DNA of 49,697 bases from Pleurotus ostreatus/Saccharomyces cerevisiae fusant (taxonomy: Eukaryota; Opisthokonta), in the NCBI GenBank assembly GCA_024196135.1, contig JAMQCK010000148.1, positions 1-49,697 of the forward strand, given 5' to 3'. The notes below the pieces were generated by a model. The model did not search any database, had not been told where the DNA came from, and saw nothing but the letters and a program-made list of their open reading frames with translations. Position 1 is the first letter of the stretch. Each line of letters begins with the position of its first letter. This document shows, piece after piece, positions 34,531 through 46,338 of this stretch. Made by a program: the position numbers and the translations under genes.

Positions 34531-36600
34531 AGGGAATTACGCCAGAGCCAAACATATACAAGCGCATCGTGAGCTCCTCTTGCCTCCGCGTCTTCTCTCT
34601 TACCGGCTCAGTCACAAATTGCGAAGATCACAGACTGGATATACGACAAGAGATACAACCGCCACAATACCCGTTTGACCTCAACCCTTGCTCCCACCGC
34701 ACCGATTGTCCACCATTACGAAAATACGCCCAAGCCTTGCGGCCTACTACGTTCGAAGTCCATGGGCTGCGACCTTGGCCCCGAGGTAGAATTGAACCAA
34801 GACTGGTGCTGAGTATCTCACCTCTGCAAAAGGGGATCGTCTCCGAGGTGCGTCGCGGACTCCTCCCGTCTGATATACGGCCTCAGCACGCGTCACCTTC
34901 ATGGTTACAACGCACACGAGCGGACTGTCGAGGACGGTCCTGAGCGCCTTGGGCTTGAAGACAGGTGCGAGTGATGCTCGTACGTCGCGCCACGTTATGC
35001 GTCGTTTGGCCTGCCCCGCGAGTCGCAGACCGCATTTTCCCTCAACAAGCACATCCGGATGATGCCCACTCGAAGCCATCCTAGCTGAACCGCTTCCTCT
35101 GCCTCGGACCCTCTTAACAAGGTCGACGCGCTACGTACAAACACTCTATTCGAGATCGCCGGCCTCGACCATCGTCCCTCATGGCCGGACGGACTACACC
35201 GTACACGAATGGGCGATCTCTCGACTCTCCGCTACACGTGCATATCCATCATGTCGACCTACGTTGCGCAAGCTCATCCTATTCCCGTCCATGTTGGAGT
35301 TTCCGCAGCCGAGTCCGACCTGCGGACGCGCTTCCTCGCTCACAACATGAAGGACCGTCCTCAGCCTCCTGGCTGTCTTCCGACTTGTACACCCTCGTGG
35401 GCTATACGGTGACCGAGCCTCAACCAATGGCAACGCCGCTGTTCCGCATGGTAGTCTGGGCCCTGCAATCGAATCGGGTCATGATGAACAACTCCCGACT
35501 CTCAACATATCTTTGAGCGAATGGAGTCGATGAGCACGTTCAATGCTACCACGACATATCGTTTGACCCCACGGGCCCTCCCGGTGCTTGTCTGCCTTCG
35601 TGGGTCAGTAGCCGTATGGCCGTCGACCATGATTCTCATCGTGGGCGGCGCTGACAGCTTGAGGGTTCGTCACGCGTGCCCGTTGTGTGCGCTCGACGGA
35701 GTCTCCACGCTCGTCTGAAGCGACCGGCACCATCTACTCGGAGTCCTTAAGCCGCCAAGCTCGTTCGCATAGGTGTACGCGGAGGTACGGTATTCAACTT
35801 CTTGTCGTCCTCACTTCATTCACGTTGACGGGCCTTCGCTAGCACGTGCGTGGCTCGCGCATGTGACAGGGTGGTCGCCTTCGGGCATTTGGTGCGGGAA
35901 TGCTACGCCTTGCACACTTTCGGTGGGTGGGCGTAGACTTTCCCCTCAGATACGTTCTTGTATTCGTAGAGGTATGATGTTCCCAATCGTATGTTTTCTC
36001 CTTTTCCTGGCTCTTACGACGGCCCTGCATGGGGTTCCCCGCTCGGCGAGCGTTCTTACCTGCGGTGTTCAGTGGGTGTAGTACGACTACACAGCGTCGA
36101 GGCCAACAATGCCGTTGCCAAAGAGGAACAAGCAAAGGTTACGCACGTGCATGTGCACGATCATAGCCAACTTGCTCTCGACCGTCATGTTTAGCGAGGT
36201 TCTCTTGGTGGGAAGTGGTGCACTCATTGCCGAGCCTTTGAGTTCGGTGAATATGGGCTGACGGATCCCTAATCATCGGAGCGTCGCCCGCGATGGAAGG
36301 GATAAGTAAGGTTCGATACTCAGACGACCTCCAGATGCAGGGTCGTGTTCGCTGTGCACTGAATTGATACTGGCGACGTCCCGCCGAGACCCTTGGCTCT
36401 CTCACCGTTCCATTCTGGTATCTAATCTAATCCTACAGCCCGCGGCGCGGCTTCGAAGAAGTATGTGTGCGTGACCGGGCCAGAAGCATGCAGTGACCAC
36501 GTCGGCGACGCTATCCTGGGAGCTACCGTCATCGCCCATCTCCCCTGATCGTTGACCCTCACCGAATAGTAGGCGGCCGACCTCAGCAGCATCGCAAATC
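34531..36600. other. Intergenic upstream of the 36.6-41.1 kb NLR
   Basis: No gene is supported. A 35-codon plus-strand frame at 35974-36081 (MMFPIVCFLLFLALTTALHG) looks like a signal peptide but has no mature protein after it. Minus-strand frames at 34747-35079 and 36402-37010 have no recognised motif; the latter is antisense to the NLR's first exon. Confidence 0.4.
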
Positions 36601-39600
36601 ATGTCCTCCTCCTCGACCTCGTTGAGGTCTTTGTTGGGTGCCTGGATAGGGAAACGTTGGTCATTACGGAGGCTCTGGCCGCGCCGACATCCCTCACCAG
36701 ATACGCCATCGACGAGCCTGTCTCCGTCTCCTGAAGAGCCTCGATCGGGGTCCCATCGCTCACCGGACGGGCATCCTTCGAGCCAAGCACCCTCGCTGAA
36801 CCCTCCAGCGACGACGATAGGCTCGACAATACTGGCTGAGGCGCCTCCAACGCCAATCGCCTTCACGACGTCTCCTACAGCGATATCAGAAACTACCCCC
36901 TCCATCGATGCCACACCCTGTGGCCCGTCTCCAGCGGCGACACAGAGCAATGCGCCACTACCCCATTCCTCTTTCCCTGCGACACACGTGTCCGAGTCAC
37001 AGTCGACCACTGGTGATCTCGCGGTCTCGCCGATGCAGCTCCAGCATACGAGCCAAACGCCCGAAGTTTATAATCCTCTTCCGAGGGACCCGATGATCGA
37101 GCTATGGAGGGAGGCGGTGGAGAAGTACCAGCATACTGCAGGCATCGACTTCTCGTCTGAGGGGGTGCGGCATTTTGACTCGAAGCGCGATGTCATCGAT
37201 TACCTCCGCGAACAAGAGGCGCGATTCAGGAAGTTTCGCGCAGATGGACCCCAGCGGCTGCGCGATCGTGCTATCCCGGTCGTTACCATCCTTCAGCAGC
37301 TCTGCGATCCGGTCGGCGAGTCGCTGTCAGATGTATGTTCCGATTTCGAAGGCGCATGGGCAACATATTGACCTTGTTGTAGGTGCTTCCTGCCAGTAGA
37401 GTTGTCTTCTCGGCGGTTGGGAGGATGCTCCAGGTGCGTTCAAGCCCATGTGTTTCTGCAGAAGCTGAATGGTCTCACAGGCAGCGGTCATGGTACACCA
37501 GGAATTCGAGGTGGCGTGCGACGCCTTCGACGAGATTAAAAAACGGATAGTGATCATTGAGCTCGTGGCCAACGCGCGTCCCATCGTCCGCGAAGAATCC
37601 ATCAAGATCCTCGTCAAAGTCCTCGGCGTCTTTGAAGTTATTGAGACAATGAGGAAAGCGGGCCGATCTCGTGAGTTCATCATTGATTCCCTCGCATCGT
37701 CACTGAATCGGGAATCAGGCATGTGGCTCAGGAGTCTAATCGGCGCAACACCGACGTCCGACGCCCTCAGTGAGTTGAGCAAACTTGCCGTGCATCAGCA
37801 CGAGCTTGTCACCGCAGCGATGGCCAGCGACATCAAGGAGATGAAGGGTAAGACCTTCCTGTAGAGTCGAGGTGCCGTGCTGATACTTATCTCCCAGATG
37901 AGGTGGTCGTCGACAGAATCCTAGACTGGCTCAAGTTCACAAGCTCGTCCGACAAGCTGAGCAAGCTTCTGAGCGATCGTGATCCATCGACTGGCCTCTG
38001 GTTCTTGGGCGGCAGACCTTTCACCGCTTTCAAGCAGCGCGATACGCGGTCCCTCTTGCTGCATGGACAAGGCGAGTATTGGCCGCTCATGTAGGCCGGA
38101 AGACGCTGACCATGCTCCAGCGGGGTGCGGTAAAAGCACCCTTGTGTGAGTTTCTGCTTTATTTACGGTGTCAATGGCGCCTGAATTGATGCACGCTAGG
38201 GCCGCGGCGATGGAAAGTCTGCAAAATCATTATGCGCCACTGCAAGCTCTCGTGCTCGTCCATATATTCGACATCACGGACCGCTCGAAGGATCAGACTT
38301 TGGAGTCGTTGATCTCATCGCTACTGGGTCAGATGGCGATCCGTCATGATCAGAGCGCGGCTCTTCTAGCTGCGCGTCGGGCTATAGCTATGAAGAAAGG
38401 GCACACGAAGATTCAGGAGAAGCGCGCCCTGCTCTGGACGGTGCTTTCTAGTCTGCGCATACCTGTCTTTGTCCTTGTGGATGCTCTGGACGAGGCAGAT
38501 GACTACTCTTCAATCACTGGCTTTCTTGAGACCATGTGTGCCTTCCCCACAATTTCGTTGCTCGTCTCTAGTCGTCTCAGATTTCTTACTGGAAATATGT
38601 GCGCCTCCATCGTTTGCTACGAAGAATACGAAGCGAAGAGCGACATCAGGGTCTTGATCCGAAACGCGTTGGCTGAGGGTGGGGTTCTGTGTAAGCTGCC
38701 GGATGTTGTGCTGTGCCAGGTAGAGGAGACGCTGATGGGAGGAGCTCAGGGAAAGTGAGTTCGTCTTGCTGTTGAGGAATATATAAGGTTCTCATCCGCG
38801 TGCAGCGTCCGTTGGGCATCCTTGCTCATCGACGACTTAAAGAAATACTCCAGAATACCGGCCAATATTAGTCGTCGCCTCCAGTCGCTACCCTCGTCAC
38901 TCGACCAACTTTACGGTCAGCGATTAGCCCATATCACAAACAAGGACGAACAAGCCCACATCCGCCGCCTTTTCATGTGGCTCGTTTATTCAAGATGGTC
39001 TTTATCCGCACGAGACTTGGCGTACCTCTTGTCGTTCAGCTACCCCGACGGGTATCCGGTTTATGAGCCTCTTCTCCTTCCCTCTCCCGAAGATGCTATC
39101 CAATCGGTCGATTCCATGTTTATCTCTGTCACGGGCGACACTGTTCACCTTGCACATGCGTCGGTACAGCGATATCTGATTGACCTCGATCCAACGTCTC
39201 CATTTCATCTCTGCGGCGCCGATGACCACGCTCTTATGGCGCGCATGAGTCTTGCGTACGTTTCCGGCGCAGATTCTATCGACTCAGACTCGCAGCTTGC
39301 CATCTACTGGGCACAATGCATCTGCATGGAGGGTAGTCAGCACTACGACGACCTGAAAAAAGACATTGTCAGCGTTATTAATGATACGTATGGTCGGAAG
39401 CCTGGAGTCAAGATTGTACTCGGCATTGCGCTACGACTTGCCGCTGAAATGGGGCATGCACGACTTGTGGAGTTACTCCTCGACACAGGAGCAGACGTTA
39501 ACCAACGTGGTTATCGAGGGCGCACTGCCCTTTATCAGACGATATCACGCGGTCATAGCGAGGTTGCGGGCCTTCTTATAGCACGGGGAGCGAACGTTTG

Positions 39601-41095
39601 TGCTCGTCTCGAAGAGCAGGACTTTTTGCCGGGGCTGCGTCCGTCTGGCCTGGACGACTATTCGACGCCGCTGCATCTGGCTGCCCGGGATGGCCACACT
39701 CAGATTGTCCACCTCCTTCTGCAGGCCGGGGCTCGTGCAGATATCGTCACTCGGAACGATTATACACCTCTCCATGCTGCGGCTGAGCGAGGTCATATCG
39801 AAATTGCTGAACTCCTGATCGAGCACGGTGCAGGCGTCGATGCTCAATATCGGCCGAGAGTTCGCAATGGCTGCAGTACACCGCTTCATCGTGCTATCAC
39901 TCATGGCCAAACAGAAGCTGTACACCTCCTCTTGCGGTCTGGAGCACGGGCCAATGACCTTGATAACGGATGCGGTTTAACTGCTCTCCATCACGCTGCT
40001 CGGGAGGATGACCGCGAGCTTGCCGAGGCGCTTATCGCGTATGGGGCGGTCTCCATACGAGACAAGTTGTGGTGGCGTTGCACGCCGCTGCCGCTGCATT
40101 TCGCTGCCGAAAATGGTCACGAAGGCGTTACGGAGGTTCTTCTCGACCAGTCGGGCGCCGAAATCAATGCCGAAGACTTTTACGGTGAGACCGCCATGCA
40201 TTATGCGGTTCGCCATGGCCATTGCGGTCTCGTCAGATATCTCCTTGCCCAAGGGGCAAATGTCAATGCTCAGACGGGAAGGGAACATGCGACGCGAAGG
40301 ACGCCACTGCATCTCGCTGTTAACTTCAATCGCGAAGACATCGTAGAACTCCTTCTCGACCAGTCCGGGGTTAATATCCATGCCTACAGTAACAGAGGAT
40401 GGACTGCTTTGCATTTTGCGGCTGTCAACAGGTTTCACGCCGTCGCTACTCTGCTCATCAATCGAGGAATGGACGTCAACGCTCGAAACGATGAAGGCTG
40501 TACACCACTCCACTTAGCTGCTTGGGGGCGCTCTCGTGACAGAGACTTGCCATCTGTTGACTTGCTCATAAACCTCAAGGATCGCGAGGTGAAGTACGGT
40601 GGCGCTTCTTACGATTCTGCCCCTGTCATGCGCTTGCTGCATGAGCGAGGTGCGAACGTGGAATCTCGCAACATCAAGGGCTGGTCGCCACTGTACTACG
40701 CCAGCTACCGCGGCAGCGAAGAGGATGTGCGGACGCTTCTCGAGCTGGGCGCAGACGCGCAGACTCGCGCCGACGATGGGACAAATCTGCTGGATCGGAT
40801 AGGGCAATGGGAGTATGCTGAGAAGGATCCATCGCGAGACCAGCGCATCCGAGAGATGCTCTTGCAAGCTGGGGCGAGGGAGGGCGTGACGGAAGCCATG
40901 TCGCCCACGCCGCGGAGCGAGGGCGGACAGGATGACGATGGACATCATAGCGGAGGAAATTCGAAGGGCGGCAGAGGCTCGAGGGGGAGGAAGTTGGCTC
41001 AAGAAGACTCGGGCGAAGGGTCATTGAGCAGAGAGTCACTCGAAGGAGACTTTGTCGAGGGAAGGTCGAGCGCGAGATTGTCAGGCGCGTGGTGA
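36601..41095 (+). CDS. Goodbye-NACHT-ankyrin NLR, long ankyrin array, two exons fewer
   Basis: Eight exons: 36601..37332, 37383..37433, 37481..37670, 37719..37847, 37898..38071, 38121..38145, 38200..38754 and 38806..41095, totalling 1381 residues. A Ser/Pro/Thr-rich extension of about 163 residues precedes the Goodbye-like part (IELWREAVEKYQHTAG, FRKFRADG), which continues on the usual 51-nt exon 2. Walker A HGQAGCGKST is at about 423-432, on the 25-nt exon; Walker B VLVDALDEADD starts near 525. The helical region LFMWLVYSRWSLSARDLAYLLSF is followed by LAHASVQRYL and about 12 ankyrin repeats. The Gly/Ser/Glu-rich tail is like that of the NLR at 6.5-10.6 kb. The 72- and 117-nt exons of the other NLRs are absent. 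The intron before the P-loop exon seems to start with GC (AAG|GCGAGT). Translation could also start at 37092, which would drop the extension. Confidence 0.9.
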
Positions 41096-41373
41096 GCGAA
41101 GCACGCTTGACGATTCATCCAGGGGCTGACGGAGCGCACCAGACGGCGAAGCGCAGGGATGAGACTACCTTGAGACGGCGTCAGTTGGAGGATACTTATG
41201 TGGAAGCCGACGATGAGGCTATCGCTGACTGTTATGACAAAACGACTCTTCGAGTTTCCCGATACTTACAGACACGGACAGAGTCGCAAGCGTCGCAATA
41301 CTTGGGTCTGCGTTGGTGCGAGCACGATCCGATGTTGCCCAAGAACGATTTCCCATGGAACGAGCTTAGATAG

Positions 41374-41478
41374 GCACATCCGGGTTTCGATACATACATC
41401 CGGACTCGAATGTGTACATCCCAGCCTGTATGTATACACTCGAGGTCTGATATATACACTAGGGTACAATGCACATCA
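41374..41478. repeat. Degenerate tandem repeat, about 20-22 bp units
   Basis: About five imperfect units are recognisable by a recurring ATACAT-CC or TACACT core (GGCACATCCGGGTTTCGA, TACATCCGGACTCGAATG, TACATCCCAGCCTGTATG and so on). Confidence 0.65.
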
Positions 41479-41789
41479 GCGCGGGAAGCAGAGTCTGCAA
41501 TGAAGCAGACGTACGGATGTAGTCTACCGTCGGGATCAATGTCCCGAAACCTTGAGGCAGCGACTGGACCACTGGGTGTTTCGTGCTCGCGATCTTGCAG
41601 TGGTCGAGGTACGAGCAGGGCGACGCCGACTGTCATCGGAGATGCGGATGCTGAGTTGGCCGACGATCCATGTACGCGACCTTCGGGCGACGCGGCGAGA
41701 TGTCTATCGAAACAACTAAGCGCGTAATTTAAGCGATTGTGTCGTGGAATCCATGATTGATGATGGAGGTCGGGGAGATCATGAATCGA
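41479..41789. other. Spacer between NLR 3' flank and repeat R5
   Basis: Nothing recognised. A long minus-strand open frame crosses here but is made of the tandem repeat and the antisense of R5. Confidence 0.4.
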
Positions 41790-42765
41790 ACTTTGACGAT
41801 GCTCGTTGTGAATGAGACCGAGAAGACAACGTTCGCGAGCCTGAACGGCGAACCCAGCGGGACCAATCGTTCTCCCAGAGATAGCACTCCATATTTGTGA
41901 TGCCCACGTACGAGTGCGAGAGCGTTGAGCGTAATCCGCGATAGTGCGAGCACTTAGTTGCTGGGTGGGACGTCCGCCAAACCTGGCGAGGTTGTGGACG
42001 AGGTAAGCAGCATGGCCGCGTGCCAGCGTAGCTGGAGTCACGGAAGATGTCGAGGAGTGAAGACCTTGCAAAAGGAGGGCGGGAGGCGCGGTCTCGCGAG
42101 TTGACGAAGATCGTGAATGGAGACGGGAAACATGGCGCATGCCGATCGTCGTTTCTTGCATTGCGTCGAAGGATATGTGGATACAGGACGTTGCATATGG
42201 CTAACCGTGTGCTGATACAAGCTGCCATTAGCGGGAAGTTCGCGGCGAGGGAACAGCACACGCACCTTGGGCCGTTGTCGGCTCGATCACCGAACATCCG
42301 CCAACACCGCTTCTTAGGCGAAGATATGCGGATTCAAGTCATTGGAAGGAGCATATGGTGAATGCTCGGTGTAGGGGGAAGCTAGTGAGGAGTCAGACGA
42401 GTTAGATGGTGAGGGTGTGCGTCGCCTCGTACCGGTATACATGGGCGGTCCGGTTTTCCCTTGTCCCCGCGGATCCCCTATGCGCCTGAGGGGTCAGACT
42501 CATCAAGATTGCCAGCAACAAGCGCTGAGAGGTCCTGCCAGTGCCCCTGCATCTGCCCGAGTGCATGAGTGAGCCAGTCGAGGCGGCTTTGTGGTTGTAG
42601 TTCGTCGAGTTCATTGAGTCAAAATGGCGCGCAGAGGGCGAGCATCATAGAGATGGATCGACCTATGAGGAGGTAAGACCTTTATCTGGACGACAAGGTC
42701 GGCCGTCTTGCATGACAGTCGTTGACATGAACGTCGGGAACAAGTCGAACAAAGCCTTCCGCATT
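41790..42765 (+). repeat. NLR-associated repeat, copy R5
   Basis: The plus-strand frame reads AGVTEDVEE, a stop, then GGAVSRVDEDREW and PIVVS (about 42020-42160). The block ACGCACCTT...CGGCTCGATCAC (about 42256-42290) aligns with R4. NKSNKAFRIRHE surrounds the inverse 14-mer at 42747-42760. Stops interrupt the frame as in R4. Confidence 0.7.
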
Positions 42766-45584
42766 CGGCATGAATGAGAGGACAAACAAGTGCAAGTAAG
42801 GTTCGGCCACGACTTCGTTCTGCTTCCCTTCTTTGCTCGAGGTTGGATCTCGACTATGCCGGAGGCTCCTTATACACTCGAAGTTACTGAAGCTCCCTCG
42901 TGCGCAGACGAAAGTAAGGTTGGCTGAGCTCACTGACATTACGCCGACTAGGAATTTTAAAGACCTAGAGACCACAAACAGGTCAATACTACTACGACGT
43001 AGTCCACCGCCCGCCCCCGCGTGCTTCTGCTCGCCCATGGACATCGCACGTACGCGAGCCATAGACCTGTAGATAGGACGCGCGAAGACGGCACCTGTCT
43101 CCAGGCGCGATGCGGGTCAGGCGCGCACAAGACACCTGCTTGACAATTAAAGCAGCGCTTCTCCTTGGTCATATATGAGCAAGTAGTCTCGTCGCCGAGT
43201 GCGCATCGGCAAGTTGATGCTGCTCGCTTTCGTCCTGACAGCTAGGTGCATCGTCGCGCAGCGTTGGGTAGGACTGAACTTGTCGAAGCTGCCGAGTTTA
43301 TCGAGCTTGCCGGGAGCGCGCATGAAATTGAACGGCCGCGAGATCGCTCATGGAGCTCGACAAGGGCCTTGACCATGTCCCGCAAGCGCGAGCGCGAGCG
43401 GAGAGATGAAAGTGAAGGCTGACGAGAATCCGGGATCGAGCGTCGCGGAGATCGCGAACAACGTCGCGGGGACTGGTTACGACGAAGCGGAGACTGGATA
43501 GGGCAAGCGACGGGCATCCTCGCTTGGGGAACCGTTGATCATCGGAATGCTTCCTAGGGATTGTGAGGGTGACACGGCCATCGGATGAACCGCTTGCGTG
43601 TCAAGGTGATCGTTGGGCCACGGTCCATGAGGTGGTTGCTCTGCGGAAGGAGGAATATACAGGAGAACGACGATGCTGTCCGAAAAGACGTACCCACATC
43701 GCATCCTGGCGAGGGTCGGAGTAGTAGCGCATCATGTACCTCGTCCAAGTGAGCAATGGCATCACATAGGGGCCGGAGCGGATGACTGCGTCAGGTAGAA
43801 GTGAAAGACACGGGGTCGACGGGCGATGCCCTAGAGTCAGAATCGACAATGGGAGAAGGCGACACGACGCGCGCGACAACCTGCGAGGCGAGCATGAGAA
43901 CAGCCTTGCTTGAGGAACTCCCGCGCTAACGAATGCACGAAACCCGGGTCATCGCATAGACGATGCTCGCGTCGTCGTGTGCAAGGTACTCGCGTCGTCG
44001 TATGGAAGGTACCGGTGTCGTGGTATAGAAGGTGCCCGTGTCGTCGTATATAAGGCTCCCGCATCGTCGCGTAGAAGGACACGTCATTTCGAGAGCGTTT
44101 GTGCGTACGATCCGGATACACGATGCAGTCAGCTGGATATGAGATCCGGGCAACGAGCGATGAGAGGAAGGTGGCTTGAGCTGGGTGACTTTGGCTTGTA
44201 CTGAATCTCCTTGGCTGGTTATGGATAAGTTGTTTCGAGCTGGACGGCGTGGACTTGGCGCGAGGCGTGTCGGCGTGTCTGTGGTGGCAGCCCGAAGGTG
44301 CTGGCTTTGCTGGTCCTGGATGGCAAGACCTGGTTCGACGGGAAGATAGGATTCGGCGCGCGCGTATGCCCGAAGCGCGGAAAGTGTAGCGGTCGGGGAG
44401 GGGAGCGAGCTTGATTGGGCGGACGCGCGTTGACCCAGATTGAGGACCACACGCTTTGTCTATTGCATGTTGCACAGCGCATGGGCTCGTATTGCAGCAT
44501 GAGATAGAAGGATGAGCTCTGCGCGCGGTCAGGATGGCGAGTCCGTGAGAGGGAGCGAGGGGACGTACCCGTTCGCGTTCGTTCCCGTTTCGAGACCGAG
44601 AGGAGGAGGATGGCGCCCCGCGCTTCAGCGGCTATCATCCTGATGAGCTTCTTCTCAAACTTCTCTGGTCGTCTTCGAGAGCCACTAGCGAAAAGACGGA
44701 CAAGGCCGCGAGGTGCGGGCGGCAAGGGCGGGTACGTTGAGGGTGATCAGCTACGTAGGCTTTCGTCGATCAGGGAAATTTGAAGCGTCCGAGCGGGCTG
44801 TCCGATCCTGTGTCACCGTTTATAGCCGAGTTGTCTTAAGGCAAGCCCTTGCACCTTTCGCAGGGCCTGGAGAGGATGTCAGCAGCTGCTCGCGCGAGAA
44901 TGCGCGTCGACGCACCCGTCTCCGATGACATCTTGAGCCCATTAGAGGCCGTGGCAGCTATGCCTCCCTCCCCCTCCGGTATGCTGTTCAGCGGTTACTA
45001 CGGAGTGACACGCGAAGAGTCGGACAAGCGCATGGGCTCGACATGGGTCCTCATCCGTTCCGCTTTGCGCGCTCGGGTTCGCCATTCGAAGACCGTTGAC
45101 GACGACGCAGAATCAGACCTTCCCGAGAGATAATCAAGTGGTGTTTTCTGGAGATAGCCCAGGGGAGGACGCGACTAAAAGCGCGACACGTACAAAAGAG
45201 GAGGGCGGAAGTGCGATCGTGCGGCTCAGCTTCGCTTGCATCCGCTTGGCTCCTTCCCGTTTCGGACCTCCGTCTCGTCCTTGTCTTCGACCTTCATGTT
45301 CGTTTGCGCTACAAACTGTCCTGCGCTCTACTCGACGCTTCCATTCGCATCACGTTCTGAAATCCTTAGCGTCTGCCTTAGACCGACGACCAAGCAGGGC
45401 TTACCAGTGCTCATTCAAAAAGACTTCTTGTTGATATTCTCAGCTCAGGACGTGGGTCTCGCGGACATTACCACTATCATCATTCCGAGACGAGCTAATC
45501 ATCCCATCCATATACGATCTGGTAACACCAGGAAACGAGCGCCGCCTTGACGCTGGCACCACTCGTACAAACGGTCATAACATG
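42766..45584. other. Intergenic, no supported gene
   Basis: Besides the 23-bp array at 43939-44076, a plus-strand frame at 44876-45133 (MSAAARARMRVDAPVSDD...) has ordinary protein composition, but no domain, intron or neighbour supports it. Confidence 0.4.
43939..44076. repeat. 23-bp tandem repeat, 6 units
   Basis: Six consecutive 23-bp units of the form GGTACTCGCGTCGTCGTATGG plus AA; the inner four are most alike. The unit length is not a multiple of three, so the array does not encode a peptide repeat. Confidence 0.88.
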
Positions 45585-45656
45585 TCCTCGGTAGTATATC
45601 GGCTAGTACACCCGCCTGTCACGCGGGAGAGCGGGGTTCGACTCCCCGCCGAGGAG
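45585..45656 (+). tRNA. tRNA-Asp (GTC)
   Basis: A 72-nt cloverleaf. The acceptor stem TCCTCGG (45585-45591) pairs with CCGAGGA (45649-45655), with discriminator G. The anticodon stem CCCGC/GCGGG encloses the loop CTGTCAC with anticodon GTC at 45618-45620. The T arm has GCGGG GTTCGAC TCCCCGC geometry with the B-box GGTTCGACTCC. There is no intron. It carries Asp for GAC/GAU codons. Confidence 0.97.
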
Positions 45657-45657
45657 C

Positions 45658-45662
45658 TTTTT
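45658..45662 (+). terminator. Pol III terminator
   Basis: A run of five T residues starts two bases after the tRNA-Asp 3' end. Confidence 0.85.
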
Positions 45663-46338
45663 GTTTTCGCTTTCGCCGGCGTCACTGTTTGTCGCCTACG
45701 CTGGGTATAGTTGTTTGTCGCGCAGTATAGTTTGCTCACGTCTGTCCCTCGCTAGGTATGTCGCCACTAAGACCGCTCCATGCGAGAAGCGCGCTCAGCA
45801 TTCCTTTTTGGCGTACAAAGACCTCCGAAGCGTATGCATTGACCATCCAGAAGCGTCTGCTTTGACCATTTGCCCACGCTCCGCTCATCGATCACAAAAT
45901 GGGAACAATGACACGGCATGTTATTGTTCGCCAATGTGATCGTTGGCGGTATAAAGGTTGGCGGCGCGGCGAGCCAGCTTTCCCCACAGCCCCCCAAAGG
46001 CGAGAGAATTGAACGGCGCTTGACGCAGCCCGAGCGGCGCTCCCCCATTGGTGAGCACGCATGCTGTACCCCGCTTGAACCCGATTATCTAAAATCCTAA
46101 CAGACAGTGATTCAGTAGCCGAGCAGACGCGTGCCCGCCACACAACGAACGCACGCCGCACTGCGAGCCCCGCTATCAGCTGTGCACCACCCTTGGCTCA
46201 CCGCCCCATCGCCCTTTGCTAATCACCCCGTCACCTCAGCGCCTCGTCCCATCGTCTTTCGCGTACAGCGCCTCATTGTCCTAAGCGCTTCTAAGCGCCC
46301 GCGCCCACTCTTTTCCTTCCACCGCGTCCTCCTGGTTT
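45663..46338. other. Upstream region of the 46.3-47.7 kb gene
   Basis: Contains the inverted repeat plus TATA box listed separately and a CT-rich run just before the ATG. No further gene. Confidence 0.45.
45929..45955 (+). promoter_or_regulatory. Inverted repeat with CCAAT, next to TATAAA
   Basis: CGCCAA and TTGGCG flank an 8-nt spacer at 45929-45948. The left arm contains CCAAT. TATAAA follows at 45950-45955. It lies 384 nt before the next gene's ATG, which would imply a long leader, so the assignment is tentative. Confidence 0.35.

Noticed and set aside
35974..36081. 35-residue frame resembling a signal peptide (small secreted protein)
   Set aside because: The frame stops right after the hydrophobic segment; there is no mature part and no good downstream exon.
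36402..37010. 202-codon minus-strand open frame rich in Gly, Glu and Val
   Set aside because: It lies largely antisense to the low-complexity first exon of the NLR; no domain.
41232..42161. 309-codon minus-strand open frame
   Set aside because: It runs through the degenerate tandem repeat and antisense to repeat R5; no motif, and its sequence is explained by those repeats.
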